A stretch of 64,000 nucleotides of DNA. Origin: Haematobia irritans. Taxonomy: Eukaryota > Arthropoda > Insecta > Diptera > Muscidae. Below are positions 47,678 through 59,754 of this stretch, one piece after another. The translations under genes were made by a program, and so were the position numbers. The stretch spans positions 42,858,671 through 42,922,670 of the forward strand of contig NC_134399.1 of the NCBI RefSeq assembly GCF_050003625.1, in the 5' to 3' direction. The notes under the pieces were generated by a model. It had not been told where the DNA came from and did not search any database. It saw only the letters and a list, made by a program, of their open reading frames with translations. Each line of letters opens with the position of its first letter. Position 1 is the stretch's first letter.

Positions 47678-50616
47678 TTATACCCTCCATCATAGGATGG
47701 GGGTATATTAACTTTGTCATTCCGTTTGTAACACATCGAAATATTGCTCTAAGACCCCATAAAGTATATATATTCTGGGTCGTGGTGAAATTCTGAGTCG
47801 ATCTAAGCATGTCCGTCCGTCCGTCCGTCTGTTGAAATCACGCTAACTTCCGAACGAAACAAGCTATCGACTTGAAACTTGGCACAAGTAGTTGTTATCG
47901 GTGTAGGTCGGATGGTATTGAAAATGGGACATATCGGTCCACTTTTACGTATAGCCCCCATATAAAGGGACCCTCAGATTTGGCTTGTGGAGCCTCTAAC
48001 AGAAGCATATTTCATCCGATCCGGCTGAAATTTGGTATATGGTGTTGGTATATGGTCTCTAACAACCGTGCAAAAATTGGTCCACATCGGTCCATAATTA
48101 TATATAGCCCCCATATAAACCGATCCCCAGATTTGGCTTGCGGAGCCTAAAAGAGAAGCAAATTTCATCCGATCCGGCTGAAATTTGGTATTTGGTCTCT
48201 AACAACCATGCAAAAATTGGTTCACATCGGTCCATATTTATATATAGCCCCCATATAAACCGATCCCCAGATTTGGCTTGCGGAGCCTCAAAGAGAAGCA
48301 AATTGCGTCCGATTCGGCTGAAATTTGGTACATGGTATTGGTATATGGTCTCTAACAACCGTGCAAAAATTGGTCTACATCGGTCTATAATTATATATAG
48401 CGCCCATATAAACCGATCCCCAGATTTGAGTTGCGGAGCCTCAAAGAGAAGCAAATTTCATCCAATCCGGTTGTAAATTGGAACATGGTGTTAGTATATG
48501 ATCTTTAACAACCGTGCCAGAATTGGTCCATATCGGTCCATAATTATATATAGCCCCCATATAAAACGTTCTCCAGATTTGACCTCCGGAGCCTCTTGGA
48601 AGAGCAAAATTCATCCGATCCGGTTCAAATTAGGAACGTGGTGTTAGTATATGGTCGCTAACAACCATACCAAAATTGGTCCAATCACACAAAAATTGGT
48701 CCATATCGGTTCATAATCATGGTTGCCACTAGAGCCAAAAATAATCTACCAAAATTTTATTTATATAGAAAATTTTGTTAAAATTTTATTGGGTTCATAA
48801 TAAAATTTTCATCATTGTCAAAATTTTTATACCCTTCACCACTACTGTGGTACAGGGTATAATAAATTTGTGCATTTGTATGTAACGCCAAGAAGGAGTA
48901 ATTATAGACCAACCTTTTAGATCGGCTTAGAATTAAATTCTGAGTCGATTAAGCGATGCCCGTCTGTCTGTCTGTCCGTCTGTCTGTTGATGTATTTTTG
49001 TGTGCAAAGTACAGCTCGCAGTTTTAGTCCGATTGTTCTAAAATTTGGTATAGGGTCCTGTTTCGGCTCATAGACGATCCCTATTGATTTTGGAAAAAAT
49101 CGGTTCAGATTTAGATATAGCTGTCATATATATTTTGCTCCGATCTGGTCATTATTGGTGTGTATATCAACCGATCTTCCTGAAATTCCGTACATCCGAA
49201 TATTTTATGAGTCTCGAAAAACTTGCAAAATATCAGCCAAATCGGTTCAGATTTAGATATAGCTCCCATATATAGCTTTCGCCCGATTTACACTCAATTG
49301 CCCACAGAGGCCAATTTTTTGCTCCGATTTAGTTGAAATTTTGCATAGGGAGTAGAATTAGCATTATAGCTATGCGTGCCAAATTTGGTTGAAATCGGTT
49401 CAGATTTAGATATAGCTCCCATATATAGCTTTCGCCCAATTTACATTCATATGACCACAGAGGCCAATTTTTTGCTACGATCTAATTGAAATTTTTCACA
49501 GGGAGTAGAATTAGCATTGCGTGCCAAATTTGGTTGAAATCGGTTCAGATTTAGATATATCTCCCATATATATCTTTCGCCCGATTTACACTCATATGAC
49601 TAAAGAGGCAAATTTTTAACTCCGATTTAGTTGAAATTTTGCACAGGGAGTAGAATTAGCATTGTAGCTATGCGTGCCAAATTTAGTTGACATCGGTTTA
49701 GATTTAGATATAGCTCCCATATATATGTTTTTCTGATTTCGACACAAATGGTCAAAATACCAATATTTGCCTTTGTAAATCGCCACTGCTTAGCCGAAGG
49801 TGTAAAAATGACTCTAATTTTCCTAAACTTGTACTACATACATATCGAGCGATAAATCATAAATAAACTTTTGCGAATTCTGTCCAGATCGAGTGATATT
49901 TAAATGTATGTATTTGGGACAAACCTTTATATATAGCCCCATCATATTTGACGGATGTGATATGGTATCGAAAATTTAGATCTACTAAGTGGTGCAGGAT
50001 ATAATACAGTCGGCCCCGCCCGACATTAGACTTTCCTTACTTGTTTTTCTATAGAAAATTTTGTCAAAATTTTATTTCTATAGAAAATTTTGATCAAATT
50101 TTATTCGGTTCATAATCATGGTTGCCACTCGAGCCAAAAATAATCTACCAAGATTTTATTTCTATAGAAAATTTTGTTAAAAGTTTATTTCTGTAGAAAA
50201 TTTTGTTAAAATTGTATTTCTGTAGAAATTTTTGTCAAAATTTTCTTTCTATAGAAAATTTTGTCAAAATTTTTATTTCTATAGAAAATTTTGTGAAAAT
50301 TTTATTTCTATAGAAAATTTTGTTAAAATTTTATTTCTGTAGAAAATTTTGTCAAAATTTTATGTCTACTTTGTCAAACTGAATTATATACGTATTGGAT
50401 CGATCTTTTTTTATTTAATATATACCACGTATGGACTTACATACAATTTAGAAGATGGTGTTAGGAGGTTTTAAAATACCTTGCCATCGGCAAGCGTTAC
50501 CGCAACTTAAGTAATTCGATTGTGGATGGCAGTGTTTAGAAGAAGTTTCTACGCAATCCATGATGGAGGGTACATAAGCTTCGGCCTGGCCGAACTTACG
50601 GCGTATATACTTGTTT
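47678..50616 (+). mobile_element. Family A repeat, copy 3, split by family B
   Basis: It starts TTTATACCCTCCATCATAGG, has a (GTCC)n tract at 47813-47828, 153-bp units from about 47940 to 48560, a 28-bp array on both sides of the family B insertion, GCCATCGGCAAGCGTTACCG, and ends with TTCGGCCTGGCCGAACTTAC and TATACTTGTTTT. Confidence 0.8.
48827..50045 (+). mobile_element. Family B repeat nested in family A
   Basis: TTATACCCTTCACCACTACT at the left; GTCGGCCCCGCCCGACATTA and CTTTCCTTACTTGTT at the right. Removing it rejoins the AT-rich 28-bp array of family A. The junction is in a T-run with no clear target duplication, as expected for insertion between T residues by Helentron-type elements. 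Confidence 0.8.
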
Positions 50617-50822
50617 TAATTTAATTAAATTTACTTTATTTTATTTATGTTTATGAAAAGACTGAATTATGAATGTTTTGTTGTGTTTTTATTATTTATT
50701 TAAATACTTTAATAAATAGTTTTATTCCTCATATTTGGTGATTTACCCAATCCAGATTTTTTGTTAAATCCAGACAACTTTTTCCAAAATTCCAGACAAT
50801 AGGCCATTTGAATCTGACAACC

Positions 50823-51255
50823 CTAGATATGCTAGTGTTCTCAGGACGTCAGATTTCACTCCTGATATCTGTTATAACGGGTCGCTGCCTGATAGGCGAT
50901 TTTGCAAAAACTATTGGCGCGAAGTATAATGACTACTGTATGAGCTGTCATAATGCGGAGAAAAAGAATCAATGAAACACCTCTTGTGGGAGTGTCCTGC
51001 ATTTTGTGTGAGGCGTAAACGAATTTTAGGGGCATATAGCTTTAGATTACTGGCGGACCTGGAAAACGTTAACTTAAGCAGTCTGCTTATGTTTTTGGAA
51101 CAATCTGGTTAGTACAACAGAAAGTTAAGCGGTTAAAACTAGAAGTGCCCATATGTAATAGGCACTTTTAGTTAATGTGATATCACAATGGAGTGAATAG
51201 TCTAAGTGAGCCTGAAACTTAACCGGGCTGCCACTTTAACCTAACCTAACTTAAC
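50823..51255 (+). mobile_element. LINE 3' end (RNase H C-terminus, CCHC-like region and tail)
   Basis: It continues the split LINE. Frames read GDFAKTIGAKYNDYCMSCH and SMKHLLWECPAFCVRRKRIL, a Cys-x2-Cys...His...Cys pattern typical of the C-terminus of such LINEs, then NLSSLLMFLEQSG before a stop near 51110. The untranslated tail from 51179 (TATCACAATGGAGTGAATAG, TCTAAGTGAGCCTG) to (CCTAA)n matches the end of the SINE. Confidence 0.85.
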
Positions 51256-51296
51256 AGTTTATGACAGGCCATCTCTAACATGGAGATGAATTAACA
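51256..51296. other. Short spacer
   Basis: Nothing recognisable. Confidence 0.4.
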
Positions 51297-52290
51297 TTTT
51301 TACGTTGCACGCCAAATTTGGTTGAAATCGGTTCATATTTAGATATAGCTCCTCTAAATAGTTTTCGCCCGATTTACACAAATGTGACCACAGAGGCCAT
51401 AGTTTCACTCTGATTTACATGGAATTTTGGGCATTGGGTTAAAATCGGCTCAGATTTACATATAGCTCCTATATATATCTTTCTCCAGATATGCACCCTA
51501 CGGGAAATGGATCAACCACATGTGACCACCGTAGTTCAAAATTTCACCCCTACTTACTTGAAATTCTGGTAAACGTCGGCTCAGATTTAGATAAAGCCAT
51601 TTTGTGTAAAAATGACCAAAAACACAGATTTCCCTTACAAAATCGTCGCTGTTTAGTCAAATACTTATAAAAATAACTCAAATTTTTCTATAACTATAAT
51701 ACATATTATAGAACGATAAACCATAAATGTTATAAATTACGAAGCTGCCAAAAATTGCTTTAGAGTAAAATATTTAGCATACTTTTTTTCCCACATTGTG
51801 TTCCACCCCAGGGCCTTAAACAACTTAAATTTAAGTTTATAGATTTTGTAGAAGTCCAACAAATTTTATGCAGATCGAGATCCGATTTAAATATATGTAT
51901 ATAGGAACATAAACCTTTATATATATATAGAAATCACAAATCTAAATAATAACCGATATGAACCGAAATTGGCACACATTGCTAAAATGTTAATTCTTTT
52001 TTATGTCCTCCGGTGCTCATATGAATCTAAAAAGGGCGAAAGATATATTTGTGAGCTAACATATATCTAAATCTGAAGCGATTTCAACCATATTTCCTAT
52101 AAAATGACACCATGCGTTGTCAAAATCTAAATCTTAATCTATGTCTAAATCGTTGAGCTGAAATAAGACCCTCTGCTAAATTTGAGGACAATGGGACTTA
52201 AACTACGAGTTGTACTTTGTACAGAAAAATACATCAACGGATAGACAGACGGACATCGCTAAATCGACTCAGAATTCAATTGTAAAACAA
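51297..52290. mobile_element. Degenerate family B pieces in opposite orientations
   Basis: 51297-51930 reads in the plus sense (GAAATCGGTTCATATTTAGA, TGTGTTCCACCCCAGGGCC). 51940-52290 reads in the minus sense (AAATCTGAAGCGATTTCAAC, ACATCAACGGATAGACAGAC). The two halves meet near a TATATATA tract. Confidence 0.55.
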
Positions 52291-52516
52291 CCGTTATACT
52301 TAACATAATAATTATAGCGCTTTATGGTCTGATATTGCCCAGTTGTTATATCATACCGAACTACATCAATAACCATTACTTGTGCTAAGTTTCAAGCCAA
52401 TATTGGGGTTTACACAAAAGTTGGCATGATTTCAACAGACTGGGGGTCAGATTTTTCACCACGTCCAAGAATATATAATTTATGGGAGTTTAGATCAGTA
52501 TATCGAGGAGAAATAA
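52291..52516. mobile_element. Degenerate family A/C end fragment
   Basis: CAATAACCATTACTTGTGCT, AAGTTTCAAGCCAATATTGG and GAATATATAATTTATGGGAG recall the GGGTATA-side end of family A. Confidence 0.5.
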
Positions 52517-54162
52517 AACAAGTATATACGGCCGTAAGTTCGGCCAGGCCGAAGCTTATGTACCCTCCACCATGGATTGTGTAAAAACTTCTACTGAAGA
52601 CTGTCATCCACAATCGAATTACTTGGGTTGCGGTAACACTTGCCGATGGCAAGGTATCTTAAAACTTCCTAACACCGTCTTCTAAATTACTAGTTAGTCC
52701 ATACGTAGTATATATTAAACTAAAAAAGGCCGATTAAATAAGTTTAAAGTTTCTATAGAAATAAAATTTTGACAAAATAAAATTTTGTCAACATTTTCTA
52801 TAGAAGTAAAATTTGGAAAAAAATTTTCTATAGAAATAAAATTTGGAAAAAATTGTCTATAGAAATAAAATTTGGAAAAAATTTTCTATAGACATAAAAT
52901 GTTGACAAAATTTTCTATATAAATAAAATTTTGACAAAATTTTCTATAGAAATAAAATTTTGACAAAATTTTCTATAGAAATAACATTTTGACAATGTTT
53001 TCCATAAAAATAAAATTTTGGTAGATTATTTTTGGCTCGAGTGGCAACCATGAATACGAACCAATATGGACCAATTTTTGTGTGATTGGGGATCGGCTAT
53101 ATATAACTATAGACCGATATGGACCAATTTTGGCATGGATATTAGCGGCCTTATACTAACACCACGTTGCAAATTTCAACCGGATCGGATGAATTTTGCT
53201 CCTCCAAGAGGCTTCGGAGATCAAATCTGGGGAACGGTTTATATGGGGGCTATATATAATTATGGACCGATGTGGACCAATTTTTGCACGCTCATTAGAG
53301 AACATATACCAATACTATGTACCAAATTCCAGCCGGATCGGATGAAATTTGCTTCTCTTAGAGGCTCCGCAAGCCAAATCGGGGGATCGGTTTATATGGG
53401 GGCTATATATAATTATGGACCGATGTGGACCAATTTTTGCGTGGTTGTTAGAAACCTATACTAACACCATGTACCAAATTTCAGCCGGATCGGATGAAAT
53501 TTGCTTCTCTTAGAGCGATCGCAAGCCAAATTTTGGGATCGGTTTATATGGGGGCTATATGTAATTATAGACCGATATAGACCAATTTTTGCATGGATGT
53601 TAGAGACCATATACTAACACCATGTACCAAATTTCAGCCGGATCGGATGAAATTTGCTTCTCTTAGAGCAATCGCAAGCCAAATTTGGGGGTCCGTTTAT
53701 ATGGGGGCTATACGTAAAAGTGCACCGATATGGACCAATTTTTGCATGGTTGTTAGAGACCATATAGTAACACCACGTACCAAATTTCAGCCGGATCGAA
53801 TGAAATTTGCTTCTCTTAGAGCAATCGCAAGCCAAATTTGGGGGTCCGTTTATATGGGGGCTATACGTAAAAGTGGACCGATATGGCTCATTTGCAATAC
53901 CATCCGACCTACATCAATAACAACTACTTGTGCCAAGTTTCAAGTCGATAGCTTGTTTCGTTCGGAAGTTAGCGTGATTTCAACAGACGGACGGACGGAC
54001 ATGCTCAGATCGGCTCAGAATTTCACCACGACCCAGAATATATATACTTTATAGGGTCTTAGAGCAATATTTCGATGTGTTACAAACGGAATGACAAAGT
54101 TAATATACCCCCAAAGTTAATATACCCCCAAAGTTAATATTTCCCTTGGTGGAGGGTATAAA
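52517..54162 (-). mobile_element. Family A repeat, copy 4
   Basis: AACAAGTATATACGGCCGTA with the palindrome TTCGGCCAGGCCGAA at the left, a 28-bp array at 52745-53025, 153-bp units at about 53100-53870, (GACG)n near 53986 and GGTGGAGGGTATA at the right. Near the right end, AAGTTAATATACCCCC is locally repeated three times (54096-54142). Confidence 0.8.
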
Positions 54163-55835
54163 AAATTGGTAGTTCCTCCATTCTATGGTGGATGATACAA
54201 AAACGTATGATTGAGACATTTTTTTACCGAATTGTTCGCTCGATTAAAGTTTTAAAGATTACAATGAGTTTTAAAATTTAAACTCAAATGTTAGTTTACA
54301 ACGATTGCTGGTATCTATTTGATTTCTTCAATGAGAGACATCCTTGGCCAGCAATGCAAGAACTTTGAGTGGGGAATTTAATTATAATCCCTTAAATTAA
54401 ATATTTATGTTTGAGATAATGCAGCCATTAAGAGAAACACAGCATCAAAAATGCCACAATAGCACGAACTATGTACAAATTTGGCAGATCCTCTGAAACA
54501 CATACACACACTTCCTCTCAAACACACACACTTGCTCACTCGCATACGCATTTAACGTTGTGAGAATTTTAATGCTTCCTGCAAATGAGTACTGCATTCA
54601 TTGTACTTGAGTCACGATTGCCTAAGAGACATCTCTGTGTTTGTGTTTCGGTTTCTTTGCCAGCTAATGTTTGAGTTTGTAAGCGGAAATGAAATGGTGA
54701 GACACACGCATAACGTCATCATTTACAAGTTGATATGTAATTACATATGTGTACTTGTGTATGTGTATGTGTACTTGTGCATATGCATGTTTTTGTCAAA
54801 ATAAATGTACATTTACATAAAGTATTTGTCGAACAATGAACATTTCAAAGTGCAACAAGTCCTACTTTCATTCCATTACATAGTTTCAACTTCTATCGAA
54901 TCCCATTAAAGAAACCCCCACACTCGTACTTCTCGACAATGCCACAGGACTTTCAGGGCAAGACAAAGCCAGCAATTACCACAGGCATCCAACAACCGCA
55001 GCATCAGCAGACTCAAAGTAACGAAAACAATTTAACAGTTGATTCTCCGGCATAGCTCTAATAATAGCAGGGTCAGCATATGGGCAAACGTTTCAGTGCA
55101 ACAGATACATTATCGTTCATACGTAGGTTTGGGCCAAGTAACGACTTAAATATGTTTATTGTTGTACTCACGGCAACACCTGATGTTGTCAACTCATTCT
55201 GCTGCACTAGGACCTTCTGTTGGAGGACAACTGGAGATTCACCACCTTTTGTACATGACTGGATTTGGTACCTTTTATTATGTCGCATTGACTTGAATTC
55301 GTTAATTTAACAGTAATTCAATTAAATTTGGACATTCTTCTACAACTGTTGGTCAGCAAAGAGTATGCTATGCTCACCAATATACTGTAGCTAGATTTGC
55401 AATGTGTTGACCAACCGTGCGAAGCTTTCCGGAGAATAACATGAACATTCAATGCACGTACGAAAATATTGGGGTTTCCCGAGAAAATTCCAAGTTACTA
55501 ATTGTTGTTTACGAAATTTGATGACAAGAAAACTAAACCGAACATAATGAATTCGAAGGGAAGTTCGCCTGGATTAATGCTTTATTTTAGTACTCGGTGC
55601 AACATTTCACGACCTTAGAATGACAAGGTTCTAAGTGAATAGATTAAAGTTCGTGGAGAATTAAGGATTCATATTTAAAAAGCTATAATTTATTATTTCT
55701 GGTACAAAATAATTGATCTTTTATACAGACCATAATATTTTCATTACTTATATGATGCTTGTTTTAAAAAATTGATTTTGCTCAGGTACTCCGAGTTGCA
55801 GCAGTTAAGGTTTTGCAGTTAGAACTTTGTCCTTC
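54163..55835. other. Apparently unique sequence, no gene proven
   Basis: This is the longest stretch without recognised repeats. 54490-54550 has CACA-rich tracts. 54890-55030 is GC-richer with CAG/CAA triplets (CATCCAACAACCGCAGCATC), the texture of fly coding or regulatory DNA. Frames at 54601-54804 and 55080-55310 show no domain. No splice-consistent gene model could be supported. Confidence 0.35.
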
Positions 55836-55837
55836 TA

Positions 55838-57668
55838 CACTCAAAAAAAGTTTAGTTCGATCAAAAGATTTTGACCTTCTCTTAAGGATTTTGGTATTGA
55901 TTCTGAGCGAGAGATGCGGCTTCTTTAAAATAAAGACGTTTTTTTACCGACCTATCTGGCCTTAATTCTAGGATCAAAAAAATTAAAATTAGGATTCAGA
56001 ATTCATTCATCGAATTTTCATTTTCTTTCCGCGGTTTATTAATAAAGGTACTCACGTACAAACAAATGCCAGTTTAAAAATCCAAATTATAGCGGATACC
56101 TAAAAGTAAAAATGTTTTCTTAATTCCAAAAAAAAAACTTTAAATCTAAAGATTCAATATTTCAGTTAATTTAAGGACGATTTCTTTAAATCAAAAATGT
56201 ATTTCTTTATTTTAAGGAAAATTTTCCTTAGTTCAAAGACATGCGACTTTAACGGAGGGACGCAAATTTACAAAATGTGTGTCCTAAATTTAATGAAAAA
56301 CATTTTGGAAGTATAGATTATATTACAATTTCAATATTTTAAAGAAATTTGTTCTAATTGTGTTGTAAATTGCGCATCCTAAAATTTAGGTTGCATAATC
56401 TTTAATATCACGTAAATATTTTTTCAGTGTAAAAGAGCAAAAAATTTTCAATTATCTGGTTCTAAGGTATATAAGGTATTATTCAGAAAAGCCATACAAT
56501 GAAAAAAATATTGTCGTGAAGTCAAAGATTTCATGTCTTTAAAATACGAATGCAAATTTTGCTTAGCATAGAAGACGCATTTCTCTAGTATAAAGTTTTT
56601 TCCCTGACCAAAGGTCGATAAACTTTTCAATGGAGTCGTAATGTCCTTATAATTAAGTGATTTGATTTAAAAATGGATATCATAATATGAAAGAAAAAAT
56701 GTTTGGGCTAAGGCCAACTTGACTTTAATAATTTAGAAAAAATCTTTAAATTTAATGAAATTGTCTTTAAATTTGTTGTCTTTTTGCATCTTGACTACAA
56801 AGCAAAAAATCGTTCAAATATAGGACATGTTTTTCAACACTTTATTTTAAGACGTTTTTTACTTGAAACACAGCATAATTTCTACTACACTGAAAAAACA
56901 GTGAACCCACCAGAAAGAAAACTTTTGATTAATTTTAGAAAATTTTGAATAGTTTTAGAAATTTTTAAATAAACAGTATTACAAGCGCTGGCATCACGCT
57001 GATATCACAAAAATAAGTAAATATTTTTCGACAAATTCAAGAAAATTTATTAGACATAAATAATTTTTTTCACTTTTTAAAGAAAATTTTGTAGTTTGAA
57101 GGAAAAAATTGGAGTTCAAAATTGCAAGAATGTCTTTAGTGACATACGAAGTTCATGATGGACGCTGTTGTAGTAAAATTTACAAATTTTAAGAAATAAT
57201 GAACTATTTTGTGAGAAGTACGAATTTAGTAAAACTTTTTACTTCATTTGCGTAAAATTTTTTCCCGTCTTTTAGTTCATTTAACTAACGTACGCAAAAA
57301 ATTATTAGAGTAAATGAAACTTTCTCCAAATATAATAATTTCATGAACTAAAATATAGTTGAATTGGCTTTAGTGAAATATTGAGTTCACTTTTTTTTGA
57401 GTGTAGAAGTCGAGTCTTAATTTGGAAAATAAAGTCGTCGTTAACTTGGCTTTAAAGGACTTTGATAGCATATAAAGAAAAAAAACCTGAAAAAGTGAAA
57501 AATTAAAATTTGCTTCCTAGAAGCAAGTACACAAAACCCGATTTTAAAAGAGAATTGTGTCTTAAAAGTATCCTTACTTGTATTATCCGCTTCTTTGGCT
57601 CGGAATCAATACCAAATTTTTTAAAGTAAAGACAAAATCTTTGGAACCGGGTATGCTTTTTTTCAGTG
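55838..57668. mobile_element. N element: TA-flanked, long imperfect terminal inverted repeats
   Basis: The left end CACTCAAAAAAAGTTTAGTT ... AAAGATTTTGACC ... GGTATTGATTCTGAGC parallels the complement of the right end, CACTGAAAAAAAGCATACCC ... AAAGATTTTGTC ... GGTATTGATTCCGAGC, over about 85 bp. TA flanks both sides (55836-55837 and 57669-57670). The interior is AT-rich with no gene and is interrupted by an H MITE. Confidence 0.7.
56888..57403 (+). mobile_element. Family H TA-flanked MITE, copy 2
   Basis: It starts CACTGAAAAAACAGTGAACC and ends GTTCACTTTTTTTTGAGTG. It is the same length (516 bp) as copy 1, with TA on both sides, and nested in N. Confidence 0.88.
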
Positions 57669-58432
57669 TAAAACTAGCCTTCAAAGTTTCCACAAAAATT
57701 AATTACAAATCAAAATTGCAAAGAAACACTAACTTATTGGTACACAGAAAAAAAGTGTCTCGTAAATTTAAGAAGATTTTTACAATAATTTATTACAAGA
57801 ATTTTCCAGAATTTTAGTTCATTTTTCGTATCTTCAACGAAAATTAACAACTCGAAAGGAAATTTTACAAATTCTAAGTAGCAATCGTTTAGTTCATGGC
57901 CTACAAAATACGATGGAAATTTCCTTAAAAAATTTCTTAACTGGTAGTTAAAAATTCGTTTGTCGTGCTATAAAACTACTTGTGAAATGTAAAGTATTTT
58001 CTAAATAATAAGTGCAATATACTATAAGATTTTTTTGTATGAGAAAATATTTTTTACGAAAAATGAACTTGAAAGTGGATAGCAATTTCGTACTGACAAT
58101 TCCTATAGTTAATAATTGTTGGTAAAAAATTACCCAATCAAATATTTTTAGTTCACATGTAATTAAATTTATAGACATTTTCGTCAAAAATGGTAGATAA
58201 CATTTCTTGAAAATTTTGCAAATTTTAAGTTAAACGTTTCATCGTTCATAAACTGGTGTGCCTTTACGAATATTATTTTTAGAGTAAATTGTCAGCCGAT
58301 GCGATGAACTAATGCATAGTACAGAGATCTTTATCGGCATAGTGGAATGTGATTAATGTAAAGATGATGTTACTTGAGTTTTGTTTGAGTGAGAGTAATG
58401 CATTAATGAGAAATGGTAGCTAGAGCTGGGTA

Positions 58433-59318
58433 CAGTGGTGCCAACTGTTTTGGGCTGAATATCGTCAATTTTTAAAATATTTTTCGTCAAAATCGTCAAT
58501 TCATACCAAAGAATTCGTCAAAAAATCGTCACTCATAATAAAATAAAAGTTTTATTCAAACATCTGAGGCATCCATATATTATATACACAATAAAGCTGT
58601 TATTAAAAAATGGGTTTTATTCATTTTAGTTACATGAATAATGCTTAAACGGCATCACTAAATAAGTCATATAGTTTCCAGTTTTTTAAAAGACGATTAA
58701 TTGAAACAAATTTTTAATTAATTTATATTAATATATCTAATTGTGACCATATGTACTACATTGTTTAACAAAATTTTCTTGACAGAAAAATGTTCTATTC
58801 TCTAATCGAATTTAAATCCTTATTACTTGCTCATGTATAGTTTTTATTATGATTACTATTATCGGTAATGAATAAATAAATAAAGTGAATTTAACTAAAC
58901 TGGCTTCATAGCGATCAGAATTATTTTGCTTTAAATAGTTTTTAGACAAAAGAATACCTTGCAATGTTTAATTTTCAAAGGGATTCCGAATTTTAGGTTT
59001 ATTTATATTGATTGCTTTGAAATTTCTTTCTACATTGGAGACGGCTGGGAGCAAGCTACATATAAATTGTCATATTATTGAGATCCAAAATAAATTGTTT
59101 ACATTACAACTTATGAAAACCGTCAACTTATAACTACATCACGTTGAAAAATAGTCAAATCGACATAAAAACCCTTAAAAGGAAACACTTGAGTCGAGCA
59201 TTTTAAAAAATCGTCATCTCATAACTAAGTTGTTTAAAATCGTCGTCAAATCGTCAGAGGCCAAATTTACCATCAAAAATCGTCAAATGACGAAAAATCG
59301 TCAGAGTTGGCACCGCTG
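58433..59318. mobile_element. 886-bp hAT element packed with TCGTCA motifs
   Basis: The ends CAGTGGTGCCAACT and AGTTGGCACCGCTG are inverted repeats with one mismatch, flanked by GCTGGGTA at 58425-58432 and 59319-59326. ATCGTCA-like motifs occur at least five times in the first 110 bp and about as often in the last 120 bp. The interior is AT-rich with no transposase. Confidence 0.9.
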
Positions 59319-59754
59319 GCTGGGTATGTTGTGTATACATGAGCGTGGGTTGTTTTTATTTTTGTTCCTTTAGTGGTTTGTGTGTGTGTGTTTGTTATAC
59401 GCGGATGGGTTATTTGGCTGGGTGAGGTGTTGTTTTCAATAAAGGCACATGTGTTTTTGTTGTTGTATGAATGTTTTGGCTTTGCTTGGTTTTGTTTGGC
59501 ATGCTTCAGTCGTATAGTTGGCGTTGGCGTGGGTTGTTGCATCTTTTAAGCAGATATGCAACAAGGGAAAAGGAAATATAAGGGCATTGAATAGTTTGGA
59601 TTTTTAAGACATATATTGGTGTTTGTTTATTAAACCTTTTAAATGAAAGTTATTAATATATTATCGGTAGTTTAGAAAAAAAGTTAAGAATATTTAGGAA
59701 AATATGTTGAAAGTGTATTGAAATTTTTATTATTCAATGTCAAAAATTAATATT

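Larger units (their letters stand above)
47153..50822. mobile_element. M-type element 2 splitting the LINE
   Basis: The target duplication CTAGATATGCT (47142-47152 and 50823-50833) lies inside LINE coding sequence. The left end is CGGGTTGCCAGACGGACTGG and the complement of the right end is GGTTGTCAGATTCAAATGG, resembling the ends of 15207-17296. The interior holds family A with family B inside it, plus AT-rich arms at 47220-47677 and 50617-50822 with no gene. Confidence 0.72.

Noticed and set aside
54601..55310. Small frames in the unique region as exons of a host gene
   Set aside because: No domain, no consistent splice sites joining them, and no means here to test conservation.
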